DNA of 64,000 bases, taken from positions 11,682,081-11,746,080 of the forward strand of contig OY747712.1 of the NCBI GenBank assembly GCA_963556495.2. Reading direction: 5' to 3'. Shown here one piece after another: positions 11,741 to 22,239 of the stretch. Within the stretch, counting starts at the first letter, position 1. Each line of letters opens with the position of its first letter. The notes below the pieces were generated by a model, which saw only the letters and a list, made by a program, of their open reading frames with translations, searched no databases and was not told the origin of the DNA. Made by a program: the position numbers and the translations under genes. The DNA is from Valencia hispanica (lineage: Eukaryota; Chordata; Actinopteri; Cyprinodontiformes; Valenciidae).

Positions 11741-11830
11741 TTTTGATTGGCCTGCATTTGTATAGCTCTTTTTCAGTCTGAGGACCCCAAAGCACTTTAC
11801 ACTACATTCAGCCCTTCACCCATTCACACT
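11741..11830 (+). repeat. Short dispersed fish repeat (LINE/SINE tail type)
   Basis: The phrases CATTTGTATAGCTCTTTTTC and CCCCAAAGCACTTTACACTAC are typical of a very common fish repeat tail. Only about 90 bp survives. The family is not certain. Confidence 0.5.
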
Positions 11831-13315
11831 TTTGATTAATACTTATTGACAGTATTGAATCAGTTTTAAGGTTTTGGACCCTTAAAGTTAGATTTTAAAA
11901 GACCTACATCTTTTTTCTCCTGATACATAAAATCCTTGAAATGAAACGGAGGGTGTACTTTTTTTATTTTTCACCATGACTGAATGCGTTTGCTGTAGTC
12001 ATTGTGTTTCTGTGTTAAACCCCGGCCGTGACGGCGTGCCACAGGACGTGAGTGCATGGCTGTGGAATGTAGCATTTTGTATTGATTGAGTCTGAGTGCT
12101 GTGGGTTTCCCCCCTGAGCGCTGGAGCTCCACCACCAATGAAACAGCAGAGGCTGCTCTTGTTTATTGCCTTTTTTTGATGATGCCATCACTTCAGCTCA
12201 TAGAAAGCCAGTGTGTCTTTAGGGACATCTTATCACCGATACCACAGCCATAAAGCCCTTTTGAACTCACCTGTGTGCTGTTGAGGCGAGCGTTCTCCAG
12301 TCCGGTTTGTGTCGAGGATATTGCTGTCCGCACCCTGGATGGCGAGTTATTGAGCCACTAATAGAGTGTTCATGTATGGAACGGGGAAAAGCGTAGTAAA
12401 GTAGGTCTCCTGATGACATAAACCCTTATGGGTGTTGTATCCATGAAAATAAATTCTTGAAAATCACATGTTTACATTATGTTGTCACATATTTGTGTGC
12501 AAATATCCCCTCCCCCACCACAACTATAGCATCACCATCAATAACATAACTTTAAATGGCTGTGGGATGTTTGTAATTTCCCACTTTATGATGTAACGAG
12601 CGAAAGAACCGAGTGCTAGTTTCAGCTTTAAATCTGAGAGGAATCCATTCTCACTGTGCAATATTGTTCTGGAGCAGGGCTGAGTATTGTCTTCTATATA
12701 AAGACTGCATTTATTGTTTTAGTTGCAAGTTTTATTGTGAGGCTGTTGCATCATTATTAAAGTTTTCCTATTGCAGAACTGCAACTCAGAGGTATTCATT
12801 TAGGCTCTCTGCTTCACCGCTGTGCTTGACGATCACATCAGACTGTTCTGCTAAAAGTCTCCTACTTCCAATATGGGTCTGCTATTAAAATGCCGTCTGC
12901 ATCATTTAAATAAATGCCTCTTACAGTAGCAGGCACTTTAAGTATGGATTTTCATTATCATTTCAGGTGGCACTGTATTTGGATAAAACGGTTTTTTTTT
13001 TCATTCTGCCACTTCAAGAGCATAGGAGTTTGCATTGTCTGAAAGAACAACAATGACAGGTGCAGGATCATTAGATCCTATTCTATAGAGTCGGCGTTTG
13101 CTTTTCACTGAAGTGGAAAAGGTCGTCGTTTACAGTCCTTTCCTGGAAGGCTACAAAAATGATGACATGGGAGTTTTTTTCCGCAGTTTGAACCTAAGAG
13201 TTATATAAAAGAGACAGAAGTGAGCAAATGTTCATAGTGCAGTTTGTAATTTACTTAAAGTTTCAGTTTGGACTTAAATAAAACTTTCCGCACTGTACAG
13301 TATGTATGGACAAAA
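11831..13315. other. No gene or recognised repeat
   Basis: Complex sequence, moderate GC around 12000-12400. No exon with both splice signals and coding character was found, and no transposon signature. Confidence 0.5.
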
Positions 13316-13903
13316 CATAAAAGGTTATCATGTTTTCCCATAATTTCATGCTTTTATTCACAACAAATATATATATTTACACATGGAAAACATGGTTTTC
13401 CACTTTTATAAAAAAGTGTTCACATGAAACACATTGGGTTTTCCATTTTTCTACATGGTATAGTTTTCTTACTCGAAACATCCTGGAAGTTATTTTGTAC
13501 GTTGGATGATTTGCACCTTTCACATGTTACTATGCAATACATAACTGTAATCCACGTGTGAACCATGTTTACTCGTTACTTCACAATATAATTTCCAAAG
13601 GTGTAAGATTTATGGGAATGTTTCACATGTCAGAGATATAATTATTACCACAAGAGAAACATGTGTGACACATTTTACCCAAGTATGTTTTCTTACAAGT
13701 GTTTCATGTTATTATATGCTGTATTACTCACATTTAAAACATGTGTTTACATATTACTACACCACATAATTTACACATGCACAGTATGTAGGAAAACATT
13801 TTATATGCTCAATGTTTTCCACGAGTTTCAGATGTTACTGCATGATTTCGTTTCCACGTGTGAAATTGTTTCAGTGTCAAGGTGTGTTATAGTTTCCACA
13901 TGT

Positions 13904-14020
13904 GAAACAGGACAAAATAATTTACATGCGGAATGTTTTCCAATCTGGTGTCACATGTTATTACATGATGCAATTCCCACCTGATGCACGTGTTTACATG
14001 TTACTGCACAGAACAATTTC
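13904..14020 (+). repeat. 117-bp direct repeat, left copy, flanking the 486-bp insertion
   Basis: Identical to 14507-14623 apart from one base (GGAATG here, GGAAGG there). It starts GAAACAGGACAAAA and ends ACAGAACAATTTC. It directly abuts the inserted segment that begins at 14021. Its content is ordinary array sequence, so it is most simply host DNA duplicated when the insertion happened. Confidence 0.92.
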
Positions 14021-14506
14021 TAAACCTTTACGAAGACCACACTGATTTCATTTTAATGAGAAATACAACCAGACCCAGAGCAGGAAGTTACAGTGAGGTA
14101 AAGGTTAAGCATTATTTAAGGTTACCCCTTCAATTAGGCAGTGAGTATTATTCACATGGAGGCTTTAAACTCACACACAGCTCACTGTTGTTTCACTTGC
14201 AAAATATCTCGAGCGCGATCAGATTGGATGGAGAGCAACCAACATAAAGGTTCGACTCAAAAGTCTCATACAACACAACAGAACTTTGACGCTTTCAGTT
14301 AGCTGTGCTCTGTAAAATACAGACACAGATTATTTATTTGTATTGCTAGTAGTAGTTATTGTGGTCACTGAACGCAAGAATTAGGAATTTTGACTGGGAT
14401 TCGAACTTGAAACTGGAGCTTTGTAAAGTTGGGTTTGATGCCGTTCCCAGATTCCAGTTTCAGCTTAAGAGGTAAATGGAACACATTATATATAGCCACC
14501 AGCACT
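14021..14506 (+). repeat. 486-bp duplicated segment, inserted copy
   Basis: About 99% identical to 16108-16596: I count about four substitutions and two GA dinucleotide length differences. It lies exactly between two 117-bp direct repeats. The minus strand contains AGTTCGAATCCC, which resembles a pol III B box, so a SINE origin was considered. No A box, poly(A) or short target duplication supports that. No gene is seen within it. Confidence 0.92.
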
Positions 14507-14623
14507 GAAACAGGACAAAATAATTTACATGCGGAAGGTTTTCCAATCTGGTGTCACATGTTATTACATGATGCAATTCCCACCTGATGCACGTGTTTAC
14601 ATGTTACTGCACAGAACAATTTC
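14507..14623 (+). repeat. 117-bp direct repeat, right copy
   Basis: Partner of 13904-14020, with one mismatch in 117 bases. After 14623 the sequence continues as the CACATG-rich array, as expected if the uninterrupted locus once had a single copy. Confidence 0.92.
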
Positions 14624-14984
14624 CACATTTGAAATGCAGTTTTATTTTTTCCAATTTGGCATTATTGTGTATTTTCAATGATAAAACCTAGTCATAACCT
14701 TTTTTAAATGTGGAATGTTTAAAGATGTGTTTCACATACTTTTACATGCATGTAGCCTTACTTTCATGTTAAACATGTGCAAAAGCTTTTCACATGTGTA
14801 TTTCTTTCTTTTTTTCGTAAACTCCTGGGTTTTTGTGGCAAAATTCAGAGCAAACTTCAATCTAAGGGCATAGTGAGAATCGGAATGTAAAGAAAGGTCA
14901 CTGAAGGAGGATGGTCAGTTCAGCATTCAGAAATTCTCCAAGTTGCAGTGGGTGCTCCCTCATGTCTTCATTAGCCAGGTCTGT

Positions 14985-15150
14985 CATGTGGGACGGCTGC
15001 GGCTCTGCGGGATGAATAATCAGCAGGTTGTTAGTTTGATTTCAGTTTCCCCCACTACATGTTGAAGTGTTCCAGTGCAAGGCACTTAGTTGCATTCGAA
15101 CCTTTGCATAAAATGCATAGTGTAGTCTATGTGTGTGCTTGGCGAATGAG
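14985..15150 (+). repeat. SINE-like dispersed repeat relic
   Basis: The order CAGGTTGTTAGTTTGATTTC, CAGTTTCCCCC, ACATGTTGAAGTGT and GCAAGGCACTTAG matches a very common tRNA-derived-type fish repeat. The B box region is degraded, so it is old and inactive. Confidence 0.55.
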
Positions 15151-15380
15151 ACTTGTATAGTCAAAGCTTCTTGTGGGGTTGTTGTGAACAGAACACTGCA
15201 ATTTTATTTGTGAATCTATTAGTTTCACATGGGAATTTACATTTGGCTCAATCATACTATCAAAGTGTTCCAATATTTGGTTTCAATGGGCAAAATGTGT
15301 GTCACATGTCTCACATAAAAAAAAAAAACATGTCATAACTTGTTTTGAGATTTTGCAGATGTGAAATTCATGTTTTTTTT

Positions 15381-16107
15381 TTGGTAAGGCAATATGTAAA
15401 CAAATTTTATGGACTTGTAGATATAGACAGTTATATATATATATATATAACTTGTTCATATAGAGAGTTGTCTTTTTTACTATTAGAGTATAAACTCAAG
15501 TTTATGTTTAAATAGGAGCGTAAATCAAACACCACTAATGTCAGGGTTATTATCTAATTTGCTCATTTCAAGCCGCAGTGCATGCCGCCACCCAGAGAGA
15601 TTCTCACTTGATTCAACACCAGTCCTCCTTATTTGAATCCTTTTTATATTATGAAGTGCTAGCAGTGATTGTGACTCACAGGATGTATCATATCCATCTC
15701 ACGAGATCGGGTGCTTTCGTCTCTTCTTGCCTTAAGTGGTAGTCTATTGATGAATAAAAACATATTGTTGCTCTTATCCTTGAGTTTTGAGAAGGCCAGA
15801 CACATTCTTTTGTTTCCCAGGAACAGCTCCTCCTTTATTTGCGTCAAGGATTTCTTTTTAAATGATGCTGAGATGCATTCAGTAGCAGGTACAGAAGCTA
15901 AGTGAGCAACTTTTAAGGTTCTCCATTTATCAGTGTTAACAATAAGTAAATAATAAGAGTAAATGCCAGAAAAAAGTAGTTACTCTGATGTTATTATTGT
16001 TCCCACCCCTTATTTATGTACGTCTGCATACCTAATTTGTTGCAACAGAAGTGAATCACAACGGATGCTACAGTTGTTGTAATACACAGTGAATGTCTTA
16101 AGCTTGA
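15381..16107. other. No gene recognised; short (TA)n at 15431-15450
   Basis: A/T-rich DNA with one short TA microsatellite. Nothing else was recognised. Confidence 0.5.
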
Positions 16108-16596
16108 AAACCTTTACGAAGACCACACTGATTTCATTTTAATGAGAAATACAACCAGACCCAGAGCAGGAAGTTACAGTGAGGAAAAGGTTAAGCATTA
16201 TTTAAGGTTACCCTTTCAATTAGGCAGTGAGTATTATACACATGGAGGCTTTAAACTCACACACAGCTCACTGTTGTTTCACTTGCAAAATATCTCGAGC
16301 GCGATCAGATTGGATGGAGAGAGCAACCAACATAAAGGTTCGACTCAAAAGTCTCATACAACACAACAGAACTTTGACGCTTTCAGTTAGCTGTGCTCTG
16401 TAAAATACAGAGACACAGATTATTTATTTGTATTGCTAGTAGTAGTTATTGTGGTCACTGAACGCAAGAATTAGGAATTTTGACTGGGATTCGAACTTGA
16501 AACTGGAGCTTTGTAAAGTTGGGTTTGATGCCATTCCCAGATTCCAGTTTCAGCTTAAGAGGTAAATGGAACACATTATATATAGCCACCAGCACT
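16108..16596 (+). repeat. Source-like copy of the duplicated segment
   Basis: 489-bp partner of 14021-14506. Unlike the other copy it is not flanked by direct repeats, which makes it the probable source or an older member of a dispersed family. The B-box-like word on the minus strand is present here too. Confidence 0.9.
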
Positions 16597-16677
16597 TGTT
16601 CTTGGTTTACTGCACTCCATAACTGCATAACAGGCAGCTTGAGAATCATGAATCCAACTGTAGGTCTTGCTGTATGT

Positions 16678-17330
16678 TTAAGGGTTGCGATTGAAGTGAA
16701 CCTTCACCAGAGTCTCGCATCTTTTCTTTCGTCCATTTTCCTATCGATTCTGACTAGCCTTACTGTCTGTGCTGAATAAAAGTATCCCCATAACATGATG
16801 TTGCCACCATAATTTTTTCACTGTTGGGATGGTGCGTTTGAGGTGCTATAAAGAGAAAGTTCAGTTTTCATCTCATATGACCAGAGCTCCTTCTTCCACA
16901 TGTTTGCTGTCCCCTACATGGCTTGTGGGAAACTGAATCATCATGAGTTTTTTTCAATACTTTTTTTATGCAACTCTTCCACAGAGGCCACATTTCTGGT
17001 GTGCATTAAGTATAGTTGCCCTTTTAACAGATTATCTCACTTGAGCTGTGGATCTCTTTGACTCCTTCAGAGTTACTATGAGCCCCCTTGCCTGTCTTAC
17101 AGAATAATCACTGGTGAAGGAAATTTCTTGCACTAGATTTTATATAAGGAGCTCAATACAAAAATTAACGCCTTTCAGATTTTTGTTTGTAAAAAATGAG
17201 GACCATGTATCATATTTTTTTCCGTTCACAATTGTGAACTACTTTGTGTTGATCGATCTCAGAGTCACAATAAAATAGATTGAAGTTTGCGGTTGTAATG
17301 TGACAAAATATGTACAAAAAAGTTGCACTT
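16678..17330 (-). mobile_element. Decayed Tc1-like transposon, minus strand
   Basis: Matches the minus-strand Tc1 layout: the AACATGATGTTGCCACC signature near 16791, TGGCTTGTGGGAAACTG near 16918, GAGCTGTGGATCTCTTTGAC near 17043, then an A/T-rich end with GGTTGTAATGTGACAAAAT near 17291. The segment encoding the N-terminal DNA-binding part is missing between about 17105 and 17130, so it is internally deleted. No open transposase remains. Confidence 0.75.
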
Positions 17331-18686
17331 TTGCTGGGCATTTGTGGATCCTGGATTGGGCCCCTGACAACAATGAAGGTATGTTGAGCATATGACGGAT
17401 GAATGTGCGTTTTGGCGATGGGGCCATCGCCTCACGGTGTAACTCGGTGCTGCTGCGCCGGTTGAAGACAAAGGCACCAAATAGGCATCTCTAATCTCCC
17501 TGCTGAATGAATTGGGAACAAAGAGAGGAGGAACGCAGACACAGAGGCTTGGACACACATAGGATAAGCTGATTACCAGGAAAAAGAGGGAGGGTGAGAA
17601 AGAAAGAGAGGGAGGGTGAGAGAAGTACAGAGAGATGCACGTGAACAAAAAAAAAGCTTACAGTAAGGGGGCAGGAGGGCATGGAGATAGAGGCGTAGAA
17701 GGTTGGAGGGGAAAAAAAGTGAACACTCTAATGATGGGGTGCAGAGACCAGAGAGAAAAGGAAAAGAACCTGCAGTGAGGGAGGAATAGAGGAATAAAGG
17801 TGAATGTTGAAAAGGATGAGGCATGGCGTGCTACACAGAGCATGCGATAGGAAAATGAAGGTTATGCATATTTGCCTCTGATATCCTTCTTAGGCACGCG
17901 ACACAATCAAAAACAAGACATTATGGAAATGTGAGGCAACCATGGCAATCTAGCCGCTTCCTGAGACATCTCATCTCCTCTGCTCAGTAGTCGTTATATT
18001 TACAAATGGAATTACACTCAATCCAGGTGTTTGGGGCTAAATATACAGCTAATTAAAATTAATGAGATTTACTTTAAAAAAAAGAATATTCTCCTTTCAT
18101 AAGCTCCTTATTCCTTCATGAGAATCTGCTACACGCACTGACACATGCAGCTTTTTTACCAGTGCATTTAGAGAATGCACACAAACACACACTCACACCT
18201 TCGATTTGATTCACTCTCCTTCACTTTGTTTTCTCACACCCTGCTAGGCAGAGTATTAAGAATGCCCGCGCCCTCACACGCGTGCACACAGACACTGTGC
18301 CTGCCTGTCTTTCGGACTCCTTCCCGCTTGCGCTGACTTTAACATGCTCCTTGTTCTGTGAACATGCAAGTTCCCGACTGTACGTCAACGCACGCACACA
18401 TCAATATAGGCGCATTCACGGTGAGCCTTGGAGGAATGTGTAAACAGATGCTAACACACCCAGAAACACACATACAGGTGTTTATATTTATGCATGAAGA
18501 CACGAACAAGAGCACGCACGCGGCTTCGCACATTTTCAAGGCCTCCTGGTCTTTACTTAAACAAAAATACTTCTCTGGGCCAAGCCGTTGACTGCCAAGA
18601 GAAAAAAAGTGTTTGGCAGGCCCGCCGCTGCATACAGATACAGCCTGGTTGTTGCACATTGTCCCACCTGTGCAGCCACGCTACCT
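17331..18686. other. No gene recognised; purine-rich tract 17575-17790
   Basis: The plus strand from about 17575 to 17790 is almost all A and G, with GAGAGA and GGAGGG words. This explains the long open frames on the minus strand there; they are not genes. The rest, including a CA-rich part near 18180-18420, holds nothing recognised. Confidence 0.5.
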
Positions 18687-20405
18687 TGCAGAAATATTCA
18701 TACTCCTCGAACCTTCTCCAGTTTTGTCACGTTATTCCCATAAATTTTAATTTATTTTATCGGGATTATGTGTGAAAGACATAGTTTAAAGCATAGTTTT
18801 CAAAAGAAAAGAAACATTTAAAAAGTATGACATGCATTACGTATTCAACCTTCCTGTGTAATTACTTTGTACATCCACCTTACAGTGTAATTAACACTGT
18901 AAATCTTTTGGCGTATCTCTGTACCAGCTTTAGTCATCAGACATTTGGTCATTCCTCCTTGCAAAATAACACAAGCTCTGTCAGGTCGGATGAAGAAAGT
19001 CTGTGAACAGAAGTTTTCAGCTCTGAACACAGGCTCTTGATTAGATTTAAGTCTGGACTTTGAATTGGCCATTCTAACACATGAATGAAGCATTTTTATA
19101 CCCCTGTACTAATGCAGGATCTTTATGTGAGGACCTAAAGTGAAGGACTTAATTTTATGCTGTGTACCAAAGCAAAACAGAATATTTGGACTCCTGTATC
19201 ACTAAAGTCTGCTATTTGAGAACATGCGTTTCTTCCTGAGCTACAATGATGAAGATGAATGTGTTCTGTAGTGCATTCAAGTACAACTTGTAAACTGAAT
19301 TCTTCATTTGTCAAAACACTTCTAAATAGATTATAAACAGTCTTATTAAAACGTACTTGACAAAATTTTACATTTTCAAGTGGTTTTATTGTTGTGTAAT
19401 GATTTTACAATGATTTTATAAGGTTTTATAATATTTGTTAAACTAAATCTCCAGTGGCCAGTATAGTCTTTTTTTAAACGGCACTTTCTGAAATGGTAGA
19501 ACCTATTAATAAATTCACTTTGTTGCCAAAATTTTTTAACACTTTAGAATAAAATAAAATAAAATGAAAAAAAAAATACTTGGACATTTTGTTTTTTAAA
19601 ATTGAAACATACTGAGCTATGACTTTAAAGCCGAGGTACATACTGAAGAGTTTTTGCCATGAATGTCACCATTAATGTTTAAAAAACGTGTCCTGCTGGA
19701 AGATAAACCGCAGCCTTAATCTGAAGTCTGCCTCCTCTAACAGCTGTTCTTCTGGTATCGCTGTATTTATCTCCATCAGCTTTGACCAGCATCCCCGTCA
19801 TTGCTAATAAAACGATGCCACAATCAGCATTGTTTGCATGCATTACAAAAAGTTCAGTTTTGGTCTAAAGCAATCAGAATATCTACCTTCTACATGGCTT
19901 TTTACTAAACTGCTCGGCTTTCTTTCTGCAGTGACTTTCTAATTGCTACCTTTTTGTACACACCATATTTGTGAAGTGAGCTGTCCAAAGCTTGCGATAT
20001 TGTTTAATTACCCAGCCCTGTTTGAAGTAAAACATCCCCACAGCATGATGCTCCCACCACCATGTCTTACTATGGGAATGGTGTGTTCAGTTGGTGTGTT
20101 AGTGTGTCACCACACGTGGTTTTCTGCAAGTTTGCCCAGAAGTTCAGTTTCAGTCTGAACTTCTCAGAGCACCCTCTCCCCAAATCTTAGATTTATCTTC
20201 TATGTGGCTTACAGGAAACTGTAAACAAGACTTATTTAGGCTGTCTCTCAAGAATTGTTTTCTTTTTGCCAGATTTATGAAGTGAGATTTTCAAAACTAG
20301 CAATTTTGTCTTCTAACCTAATTGTGCTGTAAACTCCTCCACAACTTTTTCCCTGATGTGTCTGGCTTGCTCTTTTGTCTTCATGAAGCTGTTAATTCAC
20401 TGAAG
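18687..20405 (-). mobile_element. Decayed Tc1-like transposon split by an unrelated A/T-rich insertion
   Basis: 18687-19085 and about 19685-20405 read as successive parts of a Tc1-like relic on the minus strand: terminal region, TTAAGTCTGGACTTTGA and CATTCTAACACATGAA in the first part; TCCTGCTGGAAG, CAGCATGATGCTCCCACCACC and the start-codon region GTCTTCATGAAGCTG in the second. A further partial duplication of the signature lies near 19790-19830. No intact frame remains. Confidence 0.7.
19086..19684. other. Roughly 600-bp A/T-rich insertion within the Tc1 relic
   Basis: Interrupts the Tc1 homology between CACATGAATG and TCCTGCTGGAAG. It contains an (AAAAT)n stretch at about 19545-19575. No terminal inverted repeat or coding sequence was seen, so its identity is unknown. 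Confidence 0.4.
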
Positions 20406-20879
20406 TTCACAGAACACAAAAATATATAATGAATAATATATAACAGTTTAGATATTTTTTTAGGAATCAATACTTTGCTTTGTCTTTTTAATAACTTAAA
20501 TAATTTTTGTGCCCTGAGATTATTGTTTGCATGGTTCCATTTTAAACGAGTCAACATGTTTTCCATATTGCCGAAAACATGTCCGACCCCTACTGAAAAA
20601 ATACCCAGCATGATGCTTTCGTCTTATAGAATATGAAATAAATGTTCTTAATTCTTTCACACTGGATAAATTTCACACAAAGATAAAATAAATACAAAAA
20701 AACGAATTGAAACAATATACTTTAAGGGCAAAGTTACAACACTAAAACACTGTGCAGTTGTTAAAAATAGCATAGTCTGATTCAAGAAATGTGCAACTGA
20801 GCAGGATAATTTAAAAATATTTACAAAATATGCTTGTGAATTTGCAGTCTTTGTCTGTTCACATACTTTACTGGGAAGT
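20406..20879. other. No gene or recognised repeat
   Basis: A/T-rich sequence directly upstream of the large inverted-repeat element. Confidence 0.5.
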
Positions 20880-20992
20880 CTAGGCGTATGGGGTCAGAGC
20901 AGTCTCATTAAGAATAAACTTCACATGCTCATTCACAAATACACACGCTCTGGTTCACAAATATAATTTCGAAGAAACACTTGTAATATAAC

Positions 20993-21102
20993 TTCACAAA
21001 TGCACACAATCTGTTTCACAAATGCACACAATCTGTTTCACAAATGCACACAATCTGTTTCACAAATGCAAACAATCTGTTTCACAAATGCACACAATCT
21101 GT
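20993..21102 (+). repeat. Five 22-bp tandem units in the left arm
   Basis: Units begin TTCACAAATGCACACAATCT; one unit has AAACA in place of ACACA. A sixth, partial unit follows. The right arm has the same number of units in inverted orientation. Subterminal tandem repeats of this sort often serve as transposase binding sites; that role is inferred. Confidence 0.95.
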
Positions 21103-21284
21103 TTCACAAATATTATTTTGAGGGAAGCTTTAAATATAAACTCACAGATCATACCAATCGCTAAATGTGCGTTTACGAACCACTTCTCATTCACGAATCT
21201 CTCTGTATTTGTGAGAGAATTTTGTGTGGTGAATTTTGAGGCTGTTGTAAAGTTGCAGGTCAACAAACGTCACCATTGGTTAAT

Positions 21285-21324
21285 GAATCTGTCAATCAAA
21301 TTTACGATTCGGATTGACAGATTC
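21285..21324. repeat. Perfect 13-bp-stem hairpin in the left arm
   Basis: GAATCTGTCAATC at 21285-21297 and GATTGACAGATTC at 21312-21324 are exact reverse complements around a 14-base loop. The same stem is kept without change in the right arm. Confidence 0.95.
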
Positions 21325-21387
21325 GTCAGCTAACCAATGTCTTCGTTTTCAGCCAGTCGTATGGCTCCTTACATTTTCTCCTCACTA

Positions 21388-21562
21388 GCAGAGCGGTTAT
21401 GTGCGCATGCGCCGTGAAGTTCAACCCCGACACATGGCGAAATGTGGTATTTACCGTTTGAGACTGATGCATGTCGCTACCATAGTCTGTATATAACGGT
21501 CGCTACTTATCGCCAAGTGTCACGGTTAAACTTCACTGCGCATGCGGACATAACAGCTCTGC
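21388..21562. repeat. Small palindromic element nested in the left arm
   Basis: About 39 bp at 21389-21427 (GCAGAGC...GCGCATGCGC...GTGAAGTT) pairs with the reverse complement of 21523-21562, with about five mismatches. Between them lies a loop with TGTATATAACGG. It has no counterpart at the corresponding place in the right arm, so it looks like a later insertion of a short MITE-like element. Confidence 0.7.
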
Positions 21563-21690
21563 CAGCGCAGCGTCATAGAGAGCTAGAGTAACGACAGACT
21601 TTGAACTAGCCGACACGCCGTCACGTGGTTCATGGAGTCCTCAATAGTTCCAAACATCCCAGCGCTGTCAGTCCGTCTGAGCGGCTTCTG

Positions 21691-22239
21691 GCAGGACAGA
21701 ACACAAAATTGAATATTTCTCATTTCTCCTGGCGATTTTAGATCATTATTGGCTAATAATGTGTACTGATTACTTTTTACTGAATAGCCTATGTATTTTT
21801 ATTTTTTCAAAGCATTTCTAGAGGAACAGACATTCATCACTGTTCTACATTTTAGAGGGAAACGAGAGTGCTAACACATTGTAGAATACATGTAGATCAC
21901 CGATCATATTTTTTAAATTAATGCACTACACAGCTCAATATAAGCATGTTTAATAACTTTATGTGCCACAAGAAACCCTAAATTGGAGTAATAATACTCA
22001 ATTTATAGCCTGTTTTCTGAATGGTAGCATGGTAATGCCATACCTTGTCCTCCTATACACTTAAAACATGCCAGTGGTTAAGACCTCTGCTCCAGCTAAC
22101 CTTTAGATCTCCATCTTTCAACAAAGCATGGGATATTACTGTTCTCAGGATTTACTCCTAAAACACCCCATATGTCTAGCAGATGACATTCAGTTTGTGT
22201 TTACTCTGAGATATTTTCAATCAGGCCTCTACATGCCAC
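21691..22239. other. Interior of the 4.7-kb element, nothing recognised
   Basis: A/T-rich sequence with no readable coding remnant. Confidence 0.5.

Larger units (their letters stand above)
13316..15380. repeat. Degenerate CACATG/CATGTG-rich tandem array, interrupted by later insertions
   Basis: From about 13316 to 14020, from 14507 to about 14830, and weakly near 15290-15375, the words CACATGTGAAAC, TTTACATGTTACT and TTTCCACATGTG recur at irregular spacing of roughly 50-80 bp. The repeats are too diverged for an exact unit. CACATGTG is self-complementary and is also an E-box. The array is broken by the 486-bp insertion at 14021-14506 and by a SINE-like relic near 15000. Confidence 0.65.
20888..21373 (+). 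repeat. Left inverted terminal arm of the 4.7-kb element
   Basis: Pairs with the reverse complement of 25172-25619. Shared order from the outside in: GGGGTCAG, CAGTCTCATTAAGAATAAAC, 22-bp tandem units, an AAGCTT-type spacer, TATAAACTCACAGATCATAC, GAACCACTTCTCATTC, GTCAACAAACGTCACCATTGG, the hairpin, then CAGCTAACCAAT. The left arm has extra sequence (about 20950-20990) before the tandem units. Confidence 0.9.

Noticed and set aside
13661..14247. Two open frames in the CACATG-rich array and the duplicated segment
   Set aside because: The residues reflect the repeated words. The second copy of the segment changes the frame by 2-bp length differences.
20993..21110. Regular 22-bp repeats that could suggest a CRISPR-like array
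   Set aside because: Units are directly adjacent with no unique spacers, and a mirrored set occurs in the other arm. They are subterminal tandem repeats of a transposon.
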